NCBI RefSeq assembly: GCF_000340215.1 | Contig: NW_006921532.1 | Coordinates: 1,467,337 to 1,531,336 of the forward strand | Length of the DNA: 64,000 nt | Direction of reading: 5' to 3' | Source of the DNA: Pseudocercospora fijiensis CIRAD86 | Lineage: Eukaryota > Ascomycota > Dothideomycetes > Mycosphaerellales > Mycosphaerellaceae | Shown here: one piece after another, positions 10,645 to 21,764 of the stretch | How the letters are laid out: each line of letters begins with the position of its first letter | Numbering within the stretch: the stretch's first letter is position 1 | Program-made: the position numbers and the translations under genes | The notes under the pieces: model-generated | Databases searched by the model: none | What the model saw: only the letters and a program-made list of their open reading frames with translations | What the model was told of the DNA's origin: nothing

Positions 10645-11355
10645 ATGGCAAACCTCCTTCAATACGCGAATGTACGTACTCAATATCAATCATCTTGCTT
10701 CGAAAACTTGAATTCTAACCATACAACAGACCTACCACGCCTACATCTTCGGTTCGTCCCATCAACCACCACCCCCACCACCACCCTCATCCTAACACAA
10801 ATGAATCTCCACAGGAACAAGTTTCTGGTACTTCCTCCGCGGAATCGTGCGAATAATCGATCCCGCCACAGTCTGCAATTGGTTCCGCCCCCCAATCGAC
10901 ATGCCCATCAAACCAAACGGTACCCTACCCTTCCCTTCCCTTCCCTCCAATCTCTAATCTTTTTTTTACCCCAAGACCTCGAACTCTACACCCTCCGCAC
11001 CGACGCCTTTTGTCTCCTCACCCTCTCTGCAACATTACTCATCCTCGCCGACGCAATCCCCCTGCCCCAAAATCTCACGGGTTCTCAACTCTCGGAATTT
11101 CCAGCAACGACGACAAAGCAAAAGAAACCTTATGCGAAAGCTGTAATTTTGATAACGGTGTTACATCATGTCGCTACAGGGATTGGGGCGTTTTCGCATT
11201 GGAGTAGGCCGAGTCATTGGACGGTTGCGATGGAGATTGGGGTGTATGGGAATGTGGGTTTGAGTGTTTTGGGGGTACTGGCGTTGGTTTATGGGTTGGG
11301 GGAGCAGGCGGTGGAGGAGGGGATTGAGTTGAGGAGTGGGAAGAAGTTGTCTTGA
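10645..11355 (+). CDS. Four-exon integral membrane protein, unknown function
   Basis: Exons 10645-10671, 10730-10751, 10815-10919 and 10976-11355 join in frame to give 177 aa. The first three exons read MANLLQYAN, TYHAYIF and GTSFWYFLRGIVRIID, continuing through VCNWFRPPIDMPIK. The three introns are 58, 63 and 56 nt, with donors GTACGT, GTTCGT and GTACCC and acceptors CAG, CAG and AAG. Hydrophobic segments are visible around GTSFWYFLRGIV, FCLLTLSATLLILADAI, AVILITVLHHVATGIGAF and YGNVGLSVLGVLALVYGL, so about four membrane helices. The aromatic-rich N terminus suggests strong constraint. I do not recognise the family. The whole region also reads open without splicing, but that reading lacks the membrane segments and is unlikely. 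Confidence 0.72.
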   Translation: MANLLQYANVRTQYQSSCFENLNSNHTTDLPRLHLRFVPSTTTPTTTLILTQMNLHRNKFLVLPPRNRANNRSRHSLQLVPPPNRHAHQTKRYPTLPFPSLQSLIFFLPQDLELYTLRTDAFCLLTLSATLLILADAIPLPQNLTGSQLSEFPATTTKQKKPYAKAVILITVLHHVATGIGAFSHWSRPSHWTVAMEIGVYGNVGLSVLGVLALVYGLGEQAVEEGIELRSGKKLS

Positions 11356-12050
11356 GTGTTTGATGTATATGGGGTGTGCGTTGGGATGTGGTATTTATTG
11401 TTGTTCTTCGAACGCCACATTAATGATGTAGATCACGATGGCGTTATGAGGTTCATCGAGACTAAGTGAGGTGCAGATGAAAGTATGATCGAGGTGTTTT
11501 TGGCCTGCAAGAACCAAATTTGATTAAAGCAGTACTGTCAAATACATACAATTGCTGTCTCTGCTCTGACTAATAGCCGCGCGTACCTTCATTGAAGAGG
11601 ACACAGACCAGCCGCAGCGCCAGGCGTGCGAGAGACCAGCTGTTTCTCAATCGAGAAGAAAAACAGTCGTTCAGCCTCCGAGTAGTGTTGAAATCCGCAT
11701 TTTGCTTTTTGGTAAAGCAATCCAGCATCATCCCCCGTTTCCCTACAACCAAAGCCCGAGCCAACTCCAATGCAGGAACAAGCAAGTCAGATTGGAAGTC
11801 ACTCCATCGAGCTCAACCATTCGGCGGGAGCTCAAGATTATCATCGTTTATCCAGAGTTATCTTGCTGAGGCTGATAAATGTGAACTGTGTTGAAAAGCC
11901 ATTCATTCGCGACTTTCGTCCATGCGGGCGATAGGCTCTTCAGAGAGAAGTGAAGTCGTAATATGTTGTGGGCCGCCAATGGCCAGTGTGGTGTGTGTTT
12001 GTGTTCGTCGTTGTGGTAAATGTCGTTGATGTTGTTCATTTCGAAATGCC

Positions 12051-12122
12051 GCCACCCAATGTCAATCCAGGACCCTCGCTCCGTCAGCACTTGACGTGGC
12101 GAAGGCTGGTGCCCAGTGTCGG
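12051..12122 (+). repeat. Direct repeat copy A
   Basis: Shares the blocks GCCACCC, GTCAATCC, CCGTCAGCACTTGAC and GGTGCCCAGTGTCG, in the same order and spacing, with copy B at 12237. The two differ by substitutions and 1-2 nt indels. Confidence 0.8.
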
Positions 12123-12236
12123 TCTCTGGTCCAGTGTTCCCAGAGAATTCCGAAATTCGTGATGCCAGTAAAACAAATTGGGTATCTGTCCAAGAGGAAA
12201 AGGTCGATGAGAGATGTGATGTGAGAGAGAAAGAAC

Positions 12237-12306
12237 GCCACCCGTGTCAATCCGAGAATCTTCCGTCAGCACTTGACTTGCGAAGACCGGTGCCCAGTGT
12301 CGTTCA
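12237..12306 (+). repeat. Direct repeat copy B
   Basis: Second copy of the ~70-bp repeat, 186 bp after copy A and about 75 bp beyond the STB3 stop codon, i.e. in or near its 3' UTR. Confidence 0.8.
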
Positions 12307-12381
12307 TGAAAAAGAGGTCGTCGACTTGACTCGTGGGACCCATAAAAACTCCAAAAAAGAAAAACTCCAATGAGACTAAGC

Positions 12382-13509
12382 TCACATGCTGCCCATGCTC
12401 ATTAAGGCTGCCACGGCAGCCCGTTCCTCCGGCGATTGCATAGCGGGATGGATGCCATGGTTGCCGCCAAAAGATTGCGATACCTGTTGAGAGGTCCGGT
12501 CAACGGGCACTGATGGTGGACGAGTCCAGCTCTTTGAGACAAAACGTCCGGTGTAAGGAACGCTGACTTTGCGATAGGCTGGGCGGTTGACGTTGGAAGT
12601 GGGCAATGAAGCCTTCCGCAACGCATCGACACCGATAGCAGCCCAGTCCTCCTCGTCGGTTTCATCGTTTGTCGAATCCGAGCTCTCGCTCGTGCTGCCG
12701 TCCAATGACATGTTGTCGGCAGCCTCTTCGATGGGATCCATGTCCATGTCCAGCTCGTCCTCCTCTCGCAAGCTAGAGGCGGTCCAGCTGCCACCAGAGT
12801 AATGCTCTCGGTACCTGGAATGCATGTGTTGAGCAGGGATGTTGATGGCCGAGTCGCTATGCGAGACAGCATAACTGCCATGTTCGCTTCGTGGCGGGGA
12901 GAGATGGCCTTCGTTGAAGGAGCCAATACCGGAGTCCCGGGAAGAGCCTTTGATGTGAGCGTCCCAGCGTCCCCAGCCAGTCTTGCTGAAGGCGATGCTA
13001 CCATCAACGCCACCACCCTCGCGACTTTCCAGAGCAGCAACAACAATGCGACGGGCCTTGGCAGGAGGGATGCGAGAGAAGCCAGGCACGGTTTGCGTAA
13101 GCTCGCCGATGACATGGCGTATTGGCCGCGGGCCATTACCCAGCATGATGCCCGGCAGGTGATGCTTGGCAAGCATGCTTGGGGTAATTGCCGCTGCGCC
13201 ATCGAGGTTGGACAGTGCGCCTTTGCTGAGAGGCACGCCAGCACTCGGGATTTTGCAAACATCGGACGTGTCATCCTGCATGTCGGTGTCCTGCTCGATG
13301 TTGATGGGCGGCGGAGACATGGCACCTGACCGGGCCGCGTGAGCTGCCAATTCCGGGCTGACGGAGTGGGGTGGTGTTATCAGCAGGGCTGCACCGCGCT
13401 TCTCGAAGTGCGCGGTGCCAGAGTGGTCGGCGGTGTCGCGCACGCTCGGAATAGCGACAGAGGGGGTGTGCGATGCCATGGCAATCGCGGCGGATGGAGC
13501 GTGGGCCAT
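12382..13509 (-). CDS. STB3: Stb3-like Sin3-binding/RRPE-binding regulator
   Basis: A single-exon 375-aa protein. Residues about 105-185 match the Stb3 domain: ITPSMLAKHHLPGIML, then RPIRHVIGELTQTVPGFS, then ARRIVVAALES and a closing TGWGRWDA. In yeast, Stb3 binds the ribosomal RNA processing element upstream of ribosome-biogenesis genes and recruits Sin3-Rpd3 under poor nutrition; that role here is inferred from the family. The rest is disordered: Ser/Pro-rich N terminus, an acidic serine-rich block (DMDMDPIEEAADNMS to TDEEDW, about residues 245-290) and a Ser-rich tail ending in LMSMGSM. No upstream exon is needed to complete the domain. The upstream 1.3 kb is the longest gene-free flank outside the transposon region. 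Confidence 0.85.
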   Translation of the reverse strand: MAHAPSAAIAMASHTPSVAIPSVRDTADHSGTAHFEKRGAALLITPPHSVSPELAAHAARSGAMSPPPINIEQDTDMQDDTSDVCKIPSAGVPLSKGALSNLDGAAAITPSMLAKHHLPGIMLGNGPRPIRHVIGELTQTVPGFSRIPPAKARRIVVAALESREGGGVDGSIAFSKTGWGRWDAHIKGSSRDSGIGSFNEGHLSPPRSEHGSYAVSHSDSAINIPAQHMHSRYREHYSGGSWTASSLREEDELDMDMDPIEEAADNMSLDGSTSESSDSTNDETDEEDWAAIGVDALRKASLPTSNVNRPAYRKVSVPYTGRFVSKSWTRPPSVPVDRTSQQVSQSFGGNHGIHPAMQSPEERAAVAALMSMGSM

Positions 13510-14809
13510 GGATGCTTTTGCCGGTATCGTAAGCTTTCCTGCAACACCGTGAGTCAGTTGGGGCTGCTCGATGACGGGAGCGCTGTCACGATGGCGACGG
13601 CGGCGGCTAGGTCAGAAGACGCTGGCGACGTGTCTGGTACGGCGAGGCGACTGCTGGCGACTCACTTGACGAGGCAAGAAAGCTGCGATATGGTATCAGC
13701 GCGTCGAGCGTCGGGCGTCGGGCGACGGTTGCTGATAGCTGGTCGAGGGAGGGAGTGGTATGGGGGTGTTGTTGTTGTGGTGTCGTCGGCTGCGGTGGCG
13801 GGGACGGCGCGGTGGGAAATGATCAGTGTGTGATCAACGAGAGGCGGCGGCGATGCGTGCTTATTACTTGGATCGTTTGGACGGTGTGGCAGGAAACAAA
13901 GAGAGGGTCAGAAGAGAGCAGTAGTGTGTCTAAGCCGAGTGGGCATGGGTGTCAGCGCACGGACCACGGGCTTAAAACACTGTTGGCAGCTGGCCCATGC
14001 GCTTCCACGCTGGCTGCACGCGGCTGTCTTCACTGGCTCTGAGCAGGTTACGGTGTTTCTCCGTCATCTCACTCTCCAAATCCTGCTTTCAGTGTCGGCC
14101 GGGCGTTGCATCACACACACACACAGTCAGAGTGAGAGTGAGAGTGCGCGGGAGAGAGCGCCTGCCGAGTTCGCCGTGCTCGCCCATTCCGACACCACCA
14201 AGACATCTGACGAGTGGTCAATGGTCATCTGCGCGGCCAGCCCACGCTCGAGCTCTGCGCTGCAAGCAGCTGTTCGTTCCAGAGCGGCAGCTCCGTGCTG
14301 GTGGGTCACCGTGGGTGCGAGCGCGAGCGCGAGCGGGGAAAGGCTAAAGCACCGCAGCAGCTGCCAGCAACGCACAGCGAGAGCAACTTGGAAAGGTCCG
14401 CAGACGGGCGCATCCGGATCGATTCGCCACAGCAAGGGCCCGGCGCCGGCGGCTATTGGAAATCCAAATCCACTGCAGGCAAGCTCGAATGCTCGATGTG
14501 CTGTCAGAAGCCACATACACATTCACGTGCGCGCTCCTATTATACCTGCTTCCGCTGCGAACCCGCGGTAAACGGTAAACGTGATACGTGATCATTCCAC
14601 ATCGTCATCGCGAAGTCTACCGCAAGAGACATCGACCTTGTACTACTGATAACGCTTATTCTACCGAGGATAGGCCCACATGCGGCGAGACTCCATCCCA
14701 GAAAGACCTCCCACGCTGTAGCATTCGCTCCGATTAGAGCAACGATGTTTGTGCCTCCTGCTTCCAATTATTGCGCAATGCTATGAGTGTTTCATCCATA
14801 GCACTCGGG
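13510..14809. promoter_or_regulatory. Long STB3 upstream region with simple repeats
   Basis: About 1.3 kb of non-coding sequence. It includes a (CA)n run at 14112-14124, GTGAGA repeats at 14131-14146, and a GAGCGC repeat near 14320-14335. Several open frames cross it, but all are low complexity and none resembles a protein family. It probably holds the STB3 promoter and 5' UTR plus the 3' flank of the reductase gene. Confidence 0.5.
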
Positions 14810-16737
14810 CTACAAGCCGAAGACTTCCTCCCAGAACCACACGTCTCTACCTTGCTTGACCCATCGACCAACCTCTTTTCGCACATTCCTGCTCAAACCT
14901 CTCGGTCCACACACGACGACACCTACCCGCTCTGTCCTGCCCTGCGTGAACACATCTTGCACCGCCTGCGCTACATCAGGTCTGCCAACCCGTAAGGAGA
15001 GACCATTGGTCGCATTATCACCACCAGCATTGACGCCACCCTTTTTTTCATCGCCTCCTTCAGCGAGCAGATTCTTCCGCTCCTCAAGCTCGATGCCTTC
15101 CTCTCCAGGCGCACCATCATCCTCATCACCTCCAATAGCGAATCCATCGGATGTCGTCGTTGCATGTCCTTCGCTGTCTTGGGTGAGGAAAACCGTCAAT
15201 CTTTCCGTGAAGCCTTCTTTTTCCGAATCTGCCGGCACAGCCCATGAAACATCCGCCATTGAGCGCGCAACCCACAAAAAGCTGACTTTCTGTCTCCTAT
15301 AACTGCCTTTGCTTGGCGAGAGATCGCTCAACAGTTGTCTGTACAACGGCACAATGAAAGTCGCTCCAACACCTCCAGCCACGAACAGTACGCGGTCGCA
15401 GCTCAGCAGCGCAGCACCATGAGTTGCCACGCCATAAGGTCCTTCGACAGACACCTTTGAGCCAGGTGAGTTCCGCACAAGCTTCGCAGTGTTGCCGTCC
15501 AGAATCCGAGCCAGGAATCTCAGCTTGCCATCGATTGGCGGGAGTGACGCAACAGTAAATGGATTCGATCGGAAAGTTCGCAGCGCCGGGTTGCCGCGAA
15601 GCGAGACATAAGCATGCTGTCCAGGCTGCCATCGTCCAGCTCCTTTGGCAAGAGGAATGCTAATCTCCACCAGGTTTTCCGAGACTTGCTTGATCGATGC
15701 ATCGTGCGACCTGGTCGAGATAAAGCGCAGTCCAACGTTTACCACATACACCAAGACCGTCTCGTAAATATAAGGTCGGATGTGCTCAACGTGGAAGTAC
15801 AACGCCGGCAGTAAGATCGTGGCCAAGCTCACATGCGTGATGTAGAAGACCCTATAGCTCCAATCTCGGACTGGCTTGAGTGCAGTCGTGCCTATAGCTG
15901 TGAATCCCAAGGTCGCGAAGATGCCGCACATGATGTAGAACTCTTGGATCTTCGCAGCCAAAAGGCTCTTGATGATAAAGAATGCCACATAAAGCGTAGC
16001 ATGACACCAGAACAGAATCGTGATAATCTTCCCAAGAATCTGATGAATTGAGATCAAGCTCTCATGCGAAGCCCCCGTGAGGAGTTGTATTGGCGAATAT
16101 GGCGATTTCAGAGATAGTAGGTAATGGAACGGTAGTTGAGATCCACCCACGATTCCAAACCTCTTGGTGAGATGCATATAATCTGTCCCATTCACGTAAG
16201 CACTTCACATCAACAACATACTAAATGAAGCAAAGAAAACAAAAACCTACCATCCCCCGTCTCCAAAAAGCACAACACAACCAACCACCCCAACCAAGCA
16301 ACACCACCCACCACCTCCCCCCTCGTCCCAACACAAAACCTCAAAATTTTCACCTCCTCCCCAAACCACCAAACCACCTTCCTCCACCCCCCACTACCCT
16401 TCAACCCCCGCCCCAATCTCGCGGCCTTAACATACGGCGAACTAGGCGGTCCCTCACCACGACTCTCACTCGTCGCGTTCGCGAATCTCCTCGAGATTTT
16501 CGACGTCCAGATATAAGCCAAAAGCACCAGAATCGGAACGACGACGGAAACTTGTGCGAAAAATCCATAGTAGTCGAGGAGTGTGCGTCTGTGATGCCGT
16601 TCTTCCGCCGTGAGGTCGACGAATTTATACCAACCTCCACTACCAACACCAGCACCACCGGCAGTGGCGGGTGAGTAGGATAGGACTGGAGTTGGAGTTT
16701 CGTCGTGGTCTTCGTGGCGGAGGTGGAGATGAGACAT
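14810..16737 (-). CDS. Ferric-reductase-like transmembrane flavocytochrome
   Basis: Exons 16737-16251 and 16182-14810 join in frame (FLETGD then DYMHLTKRFG), giving 619 aa. It belongs to the FRE/NOX superfamily, which moves electrons from NADPH through FAD and two hemes across a membrane. Seen: an N-terminal helix (VSVVVPILVLLAYIW), a six-helix heme region with candidate ligands in SIHQILG, FWCHATLY, YITHVSL and YFHVEH, an FAD-binding NPFTVAS (usually HPFT), a nucleotide-binding AGGVGAT and a C-terminal VVCGPRG. An acidic insertion (DEDDGAPGEEGIELEE) sits inside the NADPH lobe. The intron is 68 nt (donor GTAGGT, acceptor ACAG). Substrate (iron, copper or oxygen) cannot be decided from sequence. 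Confidence 0.85.
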
Positions 16738-17044
16738 GTTTGGGTTTGATATTTTCTTTCGGAGGGGTTTTTTTGGGACTTTGTGGCCGTTTAATGCCAG
16801 GTGTCAAGTGAAAAATTCATCGCTTGAGCCTTGACGTGCAGGTGGCCTTATGGAGGAGAGAGTTTGACAAGGTGGTAGGGTAGGTATAGAGGGTGGACGT
16901 GGACGAGGATCTGCCGAAGCTGAAGGCTGAAGCTGATTGGTTTATTTTTAGGTAGAATATACAAAGGGGTTCAAGACGTCTTTCCTTGGACGTCTTGGTG
17001 CTTCAATAACATATCATACATACAATGGAACTTTTTTTTTTCGC
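16738..17044. other. Intergenic, nothing recognised beyond a poly-T run
   Basis: The reductase upstream region, ending in a run of ten T at about 17032-17041. No gene seen. Confidence 0.5.
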
Positions 17045-18268
17045 TCACTTTGCATGATACGTTGTAGCTGATAGATGCTCCTCGGAACTTCCTTGACCCT
17101 TCTTGCTCAGGCCGAACGTGAAGAGGCTTGGAGTCCGTCTCGAGGATTCTTTCTTTTGGAGCTTCCTCGCAGATGTCGCTGGAGTTCTCTGAGAATGAAA
17201 TGCACCACGGGTGAGACTCAGGCCTTCCATAGCATCAAATGTGGCTGCTGGCTTTTGAATTTGGCTCTTCTTGACTGGCGATCCCTGGTGCAGCTGTGAG
17301 AGTCTGCGAAGCGCAATCGAGTCCTTTGCAGTAAAATCTTTCGGTGGAGGTGCTGGCTTTTCCTTCGGTGGTGGCGAAAGCATGCTGTGGGATAGTGGGC
17401 TACTCAAATTCATAGAGCGCCTGGAAGGACTGGCTGTCAAGATGTCGATATTGCTTCCCTTATCCGTAGCCTTTTCAGGAGTTTCGAGGCCTCCATTCCG
17501 AATCGCTTTCAACTGGCCGCCAGTTCGGAAATTGTAAGAGAAGGTCGCATATGGCGTATCTACCGGGTCAATGAGCGCGTAGGTATAGAAGCGCTTCGGG
17601 TCGCATCTCTTGACTGGACCTGAAGGTCGAAAGTAGACGCTCTTGCTGTCGGTGGTGGTGCACAGTTCATAGCTGGAATCCGTCAGCAACTCATCAATCG
17701 CTTTTCAAACGCATGGCTTAACAGTTCTGACATAGCTAAAGGCTCGACAGGAACAGGCATAAACTCACCTAGATTCCACTCTCCTCCTCCCCTTTGCTCG
17801 ATAGACACGAATTTCGAACGAGTCCGCAAGCATGCCTTTCCTATCAACATCTTTGCCAGCAGGAAAGAAGAACCCTCTCTTTTCCACAGTGACGCCCCCG
17901 AAACCTGCGACCTCACTTTCATAAAGGCCGAAAGTCACTCTTCCACTGAAGTCATTCTCCGCGCCACATCCCCAGCTCAGCACGACCTTGCCATTGATCA
18001 CCAGTTTGAAGTAGTAGAATCTGGTCGTGTCTTTGTCTTTGGGAGGCGACGTGACATCTGGTCGAGGGCAACTGTACAGGATCCAGAATTGAGATCCGGC
18101 ATACATTGGAACGTAAACTTCCGCGACATGATTCGAGTCGGCGACGGCTTTGGCGGTCTGTTCGCTGCTCTGGTGAGATGCAGCGCTAGTTGGTGGCGAG
18201 TATTCGGGCAACACGAGAGCATCGTATTGGGATTGAAGCGATACGCGGATGCCTTGATAAGATGGCAT
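17045..18268 (-). CDS. Conserved-looking fungal protein of unknown function
   Basis: Exons 18268-17769 and 17672-17045 join in frame (RRVES then SYELCTTTDSKS), giving 375 aa. The first ~220 residues look folded: MPSYQGIRVSLQSQYDALV, then VAEVYVPMYAGSQFWILY, FYYFKLVINGKVVLSWGCG and FGLYESE. The alternating hydrophobic/aromatic strands suggest a beta-sandwich. Exon 2 continues the fold (VYFRPSGPVKRC, FYTYALIDP, YATFSYNFRTGG) and then becomes a basic, Ser/Pro-rich tail with PPPKEKPAPPPKD. There is no signal peptide or membrane helix. Start chosen at MPSYQG, although the frame is open 36 codons further. The intron is 96 nt with donor GTGAGT. I do not recognise the family. Confidence 0.7.
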
Positions 18269-18927
18269 GTTGAATATGGTGTCGCGGTGAGGTTGTTGCT
18301 GGATGCGAGGTGTCACAGAGAAGGAAGTCGCGACCAGGTCACTTTCACTGAATTCACTGTTGGTCAAATCACGCAAGAGCTCAACGCTCCGACAGCTTAG
18401 TCGCTCTGATCAAGCTCACGGTGCAAAGATCAATTTTATCTAATACAGATGACTCTTTCATTACACTCAGCACCTTTCTGCAGACCATCTACTTTGACGA
18501 GAACAGCGCAAATCCCAAGATACCTACCTAGTGCGAGCATAGTGCCGACGGTCGGAGAGATTATCAAGGAGTAAGATGGCATCACTACCAATTTCAACTG
18601 ATCATATATACATATCGTAGCTAGCTGGTCGCTGTTCTGCTGGTGTCCGAATTGAGCTAGAGTGAGATCCGATCTTCCAGATTACCAGATTATAGACCCA
18701 GTGCACGGAAAGATATCAAGATCATCCTCCATCTAAACAGACTAACCCTTTTTTTGAGGTTCAAGGAGTCCCAGATTATGGTGCTGTGAATTGATTTCGT
18801 CTCGTCGTCAAAATTATGCTGAATTTCGTAAATGATGCCTGCAGGCCAAAGGAATTTATGCCGAACTTGTTTATCTGCGTCTTCGGTCTGAGTCTGTAAG
18901 AAGTCGCGCCAAGACATGAAAGCGAGT
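18269..18927. other. Intergenic, nothing recognised
   Basis: About 660 bp between the unknown gene's 5' end and the SPP1 stop codon. Only short frames without resemblance to known families. Confidence 0.5.
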
Positions 18928-21294
18928 TCAGGCTGTGTCAACGGCCATCGGCTCGGGCTGCTTCGTTGTGTCAGCGTGGCCGTTTGTCGCTGGCGCAGCT
19001 TCGTCGACATCCATGCTTGAGCCCCCCACAGCAGGTTCCGTAGAAACACCCAACCCGTGGACCTCTACTGTGCCTTCACCATTGAAGGTTCCCGCTTTGG
19101 CACGAAGGGCTGCGCGTTCTCGCAATTCTTTCTCTTCTTTATCAAGACCGCGCATCTTGTCTCCGTTGTCGGCCATCTCGAATCGCAAATCATCAACAGC
19201 CAACTTCGCCCAGTCAAGGTGACGTGCGCACTTCTTCTTATCGCAAATTGTAGGCATCTCTTCATCCTCGTCGATTCCGTCGTCCTTAACGCCGTTCTTC
19301 TCGGTCGCAAGAGTCTGCAGCTCGAAAGCTTGCTGTCCAATCTTACTGTTACGAAACTGTTCGAAGCGTTCCTCCGTCCACTCAAGACGCGGATCGTACC
19401 CGCAGTAGTCCTTTGGTTTCAACTCCTTCTCAGCTGCTATCCTAGTGGCAGCTTGCTTCACCATGGTGACAAAGGTCAGGCGATCTTTCAAGAGTGCATG
19501 TCGACTTCTGGCGACGTCTTTGCGAGCTGAAATGCGATGAAGTGATTCTGCCTCAGCCTCAGTGAACTCGTCCGCTCTCTTCCCGTCAGGTGTAGTTGGA
19601 GGGCTCAATACGCCATTGCCCAGCTTCTTGAATTCTTCGGCATTCCTAGCAGCATCAATTAGAGCCTTCACTTCTCCAGCTGCAAGTGCTCCGCCTCTGG
19701 CACCAATATCGTCCTCCTGCTGCAGCTGAGGCAAGGTATCCAAGCCACCCTTTCTACGCGCAGCTCGGTCCTTGACTTTCTCCTCGGTTCCTCTTGTCCG
19801 CGCAACCATCTCTCGAAAGTACAAAACACCGCACTCTTCAGAACAGTACTTGCTTCCAGAAGTGCCGGCTTTGGTCTTACACGTCCGCGCAGGCTGCCGG
19901 CAGCCACTGCGCCTGCAAATCCTCTTCCAAGTAGTCCTGCCAATGCCAGCCGTGGTACAGCTCGGACACATGTACTTGTCGATCAGATTCTTGTCCCTCT
20001 CCTCGATGCCGACGCACTTGCCATGGAACCAGTCGTCGCAAGTGCCGTCGCATCCTATCATGAAGGTGCCATTATCTGGTTTGCGACAAGTGCAGTACAG
20101 ATCCGTATCGGAGCCAGCGGCCTCGTCCTCGTCAATTTCTTCCTCTTCTTCGTCAACCATTTCTGCAGAATTCGATCGTGCCGAGGGAGCAGGTGAAGAG
20201 TTTAGTGGTGTGCCTTTTGTGCTGTTGCCCTTCTTGAAAGCCGGCTTCGCGGTAAGCGACGAAGGAGTTTCAGATCGCTTGGTTTCTACCTTCCGCTTTT
20301 TGCCTGGAGGAGCCTTGTCCTTCCTTACCGCAGATGCTGTGCCCTTCTTCGTCTTGGCAGGTGCAGGGCGCTTCTTGCTAGGCGCCGGCTCCTCCTTCGT
20401 AGGTATCTCGGTCGTCGGCACCGGAACTGAAGATTCTCGGAGCGGCGACTGGTTCCTCGTATTCTCACTCTTCAAGGAAGCCACTGCCCGCGAAGTCTGC
20501 ATGTCAATTTCTGATGGGCGGCGAGCGTCGGTCGGTGAGGAAGGCTGTGGAGATGGTACACCTTCTTGCTTGATCGGTGCAGGGGATGATTCGGTATCAT
20601 CTTGAATTGTAGAAATGTTCGAGACTGTTGGCTTCAGATGAGGAAGTGATGCAGGCTCAGCAGCAAGTGAAGATTCCTGACGAGCGACATTGCTACTGGG
20701 CCCAGGCTGCTCGCTCTGTGCCAGTGAGGCCAAATGTAAGGAATTAGCATGTGATGGCTCGTGATTCGAGGTATGCGGCAAAGGTCGATTCTGGTCTGAT
20801 GGGGGCGCTGCGAAGCCTTGCAGAGGCGGTAGTTGAATATTAGACTGCTGAGGTGACGCTGCCGAAGGCCTTCTTTGTTCTGGCGAGCGTGAGGCGACAT
20901 GATATTGATCGAGAGCCGGAGAGCTCATCTTCCTGGTTGCGCTCACATCTGGCGGAGGCAGCTGCATGAGATCGCCATAGCCGCTGGCGCGCCGCTCCCA
21001 CGACTGCTGACGCTCCAGCTGATTGCCGTCGGCAGCGCTGTATCCATTCCACTGTGCCGGCGGAGCAGCAGGACTGGCCGAGAGTTTGGCGAGTGCTTGA
21101 GCAGCTTCTTGCGCAGTGGCCAGCGGGTATGTGAATTGCTGTGGATTGGATCGCGTTGAACCTGGTGATCGGTCGGCGTGGTCTTCAGGCGAAGGAAGGT
21201 TCTGTATCGGTGGTAGCGAGTCTGTTCGCGGTGGTGACGATGGGCGAGTGTCCGAGTCCGGCGAGGGATTGAGTAGGGAGGCTAAGCTGGCCAT
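18928..21294 (-). CDS. SPP1: COMPASS (Set1) complex PHD-finger subunit Spp1/Cfp1
   Basis: A single-exon 788-aa nuclear protein. The PHD finger lies at about residues 398-447 (LYCTCRKPDNGTFMIGCDG, CDDWFHGKCVGI, MCPSC) and keeps the Cys4-His-Cys3 ligands and the CDDWFH signature of H3K4me3 readers. A second cysteine-rich zinc motif follows at once (ICRRSGCRQPARTCK, YCSEECG), the Spp1/Cfp1 arrangement. The C-terminal half is helical and charged, with a further Cys/His segment (TICDKKKCARHLDW). The N-terminal ~380 residues are disordered, Ser/Pro-rich and end in a Lys-rich basic block. Known role: links Set1 H3K4 methylation to chromatin and, in yeast, to meiotic break sites. It is divergent from DFG10, with 470 bp between starts. 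Confidence 0.92.
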   Translation of the reverse strand: MASLASLLNPSPDSDTRPSSPPRTDSLPPIQNLPSPEDHADRSPGSTRSNPQQFTYPLATAQEAAQALAKLSASPAAPPAQWNGYSAADGNQLERQQSWERRASGYGDLMQLPPPDVSATRKMSSPALDQYHVASRSPEQRRPSAASPQQSNIQLPPLQGFAAPPSDQNRPLPHTSNHEPSHANSLHLASLAQSEQPGPSSNVARQESSLAAEPASLPHLKPTVSNISTIQDDTESSPAPIKQEGVPSPQPSSPTDARRPSEIDMQTSRAVASLKSENTRNQSPLRESSVPVPTTEIPTKEEPAPSKKRPAPAKTKKGTASAVRKDKAPPGKKRKVETKRSETPSSLTAKPAFKKGNSTKGTPLNSSPAPSARSNSAEMVDEEEEEIDEDEAAGSDTDLYCTCRKPDNGTFMIGCDGTCDDWFHGKCVGIEERDKNLIDKYMCPSCTTAGIGRTTWKRICRRSGCRQPARTCKTKAGTSGSKYCSEECGVLYFREMVARTRGTEEKVKDRAARRKGGLDTLPQLQQEDDIGARGGALAAGEVKALIDAARNAEEFKKLGNGVLSPPTTPDGKRADEFTEAEAESLHRISARKDVARSRHALLKDRLTFVTMVKQAATRIAAEKELKPKDYCGYDPRLEWTEERFEQFRNSKIGQQAFELQTLATEKNGVKDDGIDEDEEMPTICDKKKCARHLDWAKLAVDDLRFEMADNGDKMRGLDKEEKELRERAALRAKAGTFNGEGTVEVHGLGVSTEPAVGGSSMDVDEAAPATNGHADTTKQPEPMAVDTA

Positions 21295-21764
21295 GATTGC
21301 TATCGGCTCATTGCCATGTGTCGTTGGCGTCGCGAGGAGTCAACGATGCTCGCGGAAGCGATTAGAGGTGATGCGACAGTGTGAGCGTGAGCTGGGACAA
21401 TAAAGTGAGGAGACTCGAGACACAGCCAGAGGAAGGCACGCTTCGCGGCTTCGCCAAACAAAACGGCAGGGAAGTAGGCGTCCGTGCGCACAATTTGAGC
21501 CCCACCACTGACGGTCGCTTCCATCATCACCAAACCACACAGCCGCGTAGCAGTGCTGGGTGGACGGAGTTATACGCTACGTGTACAGGTGCTCAATGCA
21601 GCGCATCCAAATTCCGTGGTCGACCAACTACCAGGCGTAGAGTGCAGAGTTGAAGGGGTGGGCGCCAATATGGAATAGGCGACGGTGAGGGGGTGCATGA
21701 GCGAGCAGGCAAAAGCTGCGCAAGAGACGGTGATAAGCGATACCACACCACCATCTTCGTCACC
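21295..21764. promoter_or_regulatory. Shared upstream region of divergent SPP1 and DFG10
   Basis: 470 bp between divergent start codons. No ORF or specific factor site is supported. Confidence 0.5.

Larger units (their letters stand above)
11356..12381. other. Intergenic, contains a diverged direct repeat
   Basis: About 1 kb between the membrane-protein gene and STB3 (3' flanks of both). No supported gene. Two copies of a ~70-bp direct repeat lie at its right end. Confidence 0.6.

Noticed and set aside
13540..14590. Several 75-215 codon frames in the STB3 upstream region
   Set aside because: They overlap on both strands, are built from simple repeats (CA, GAGA, GCGAGC) and resemble no protein family.
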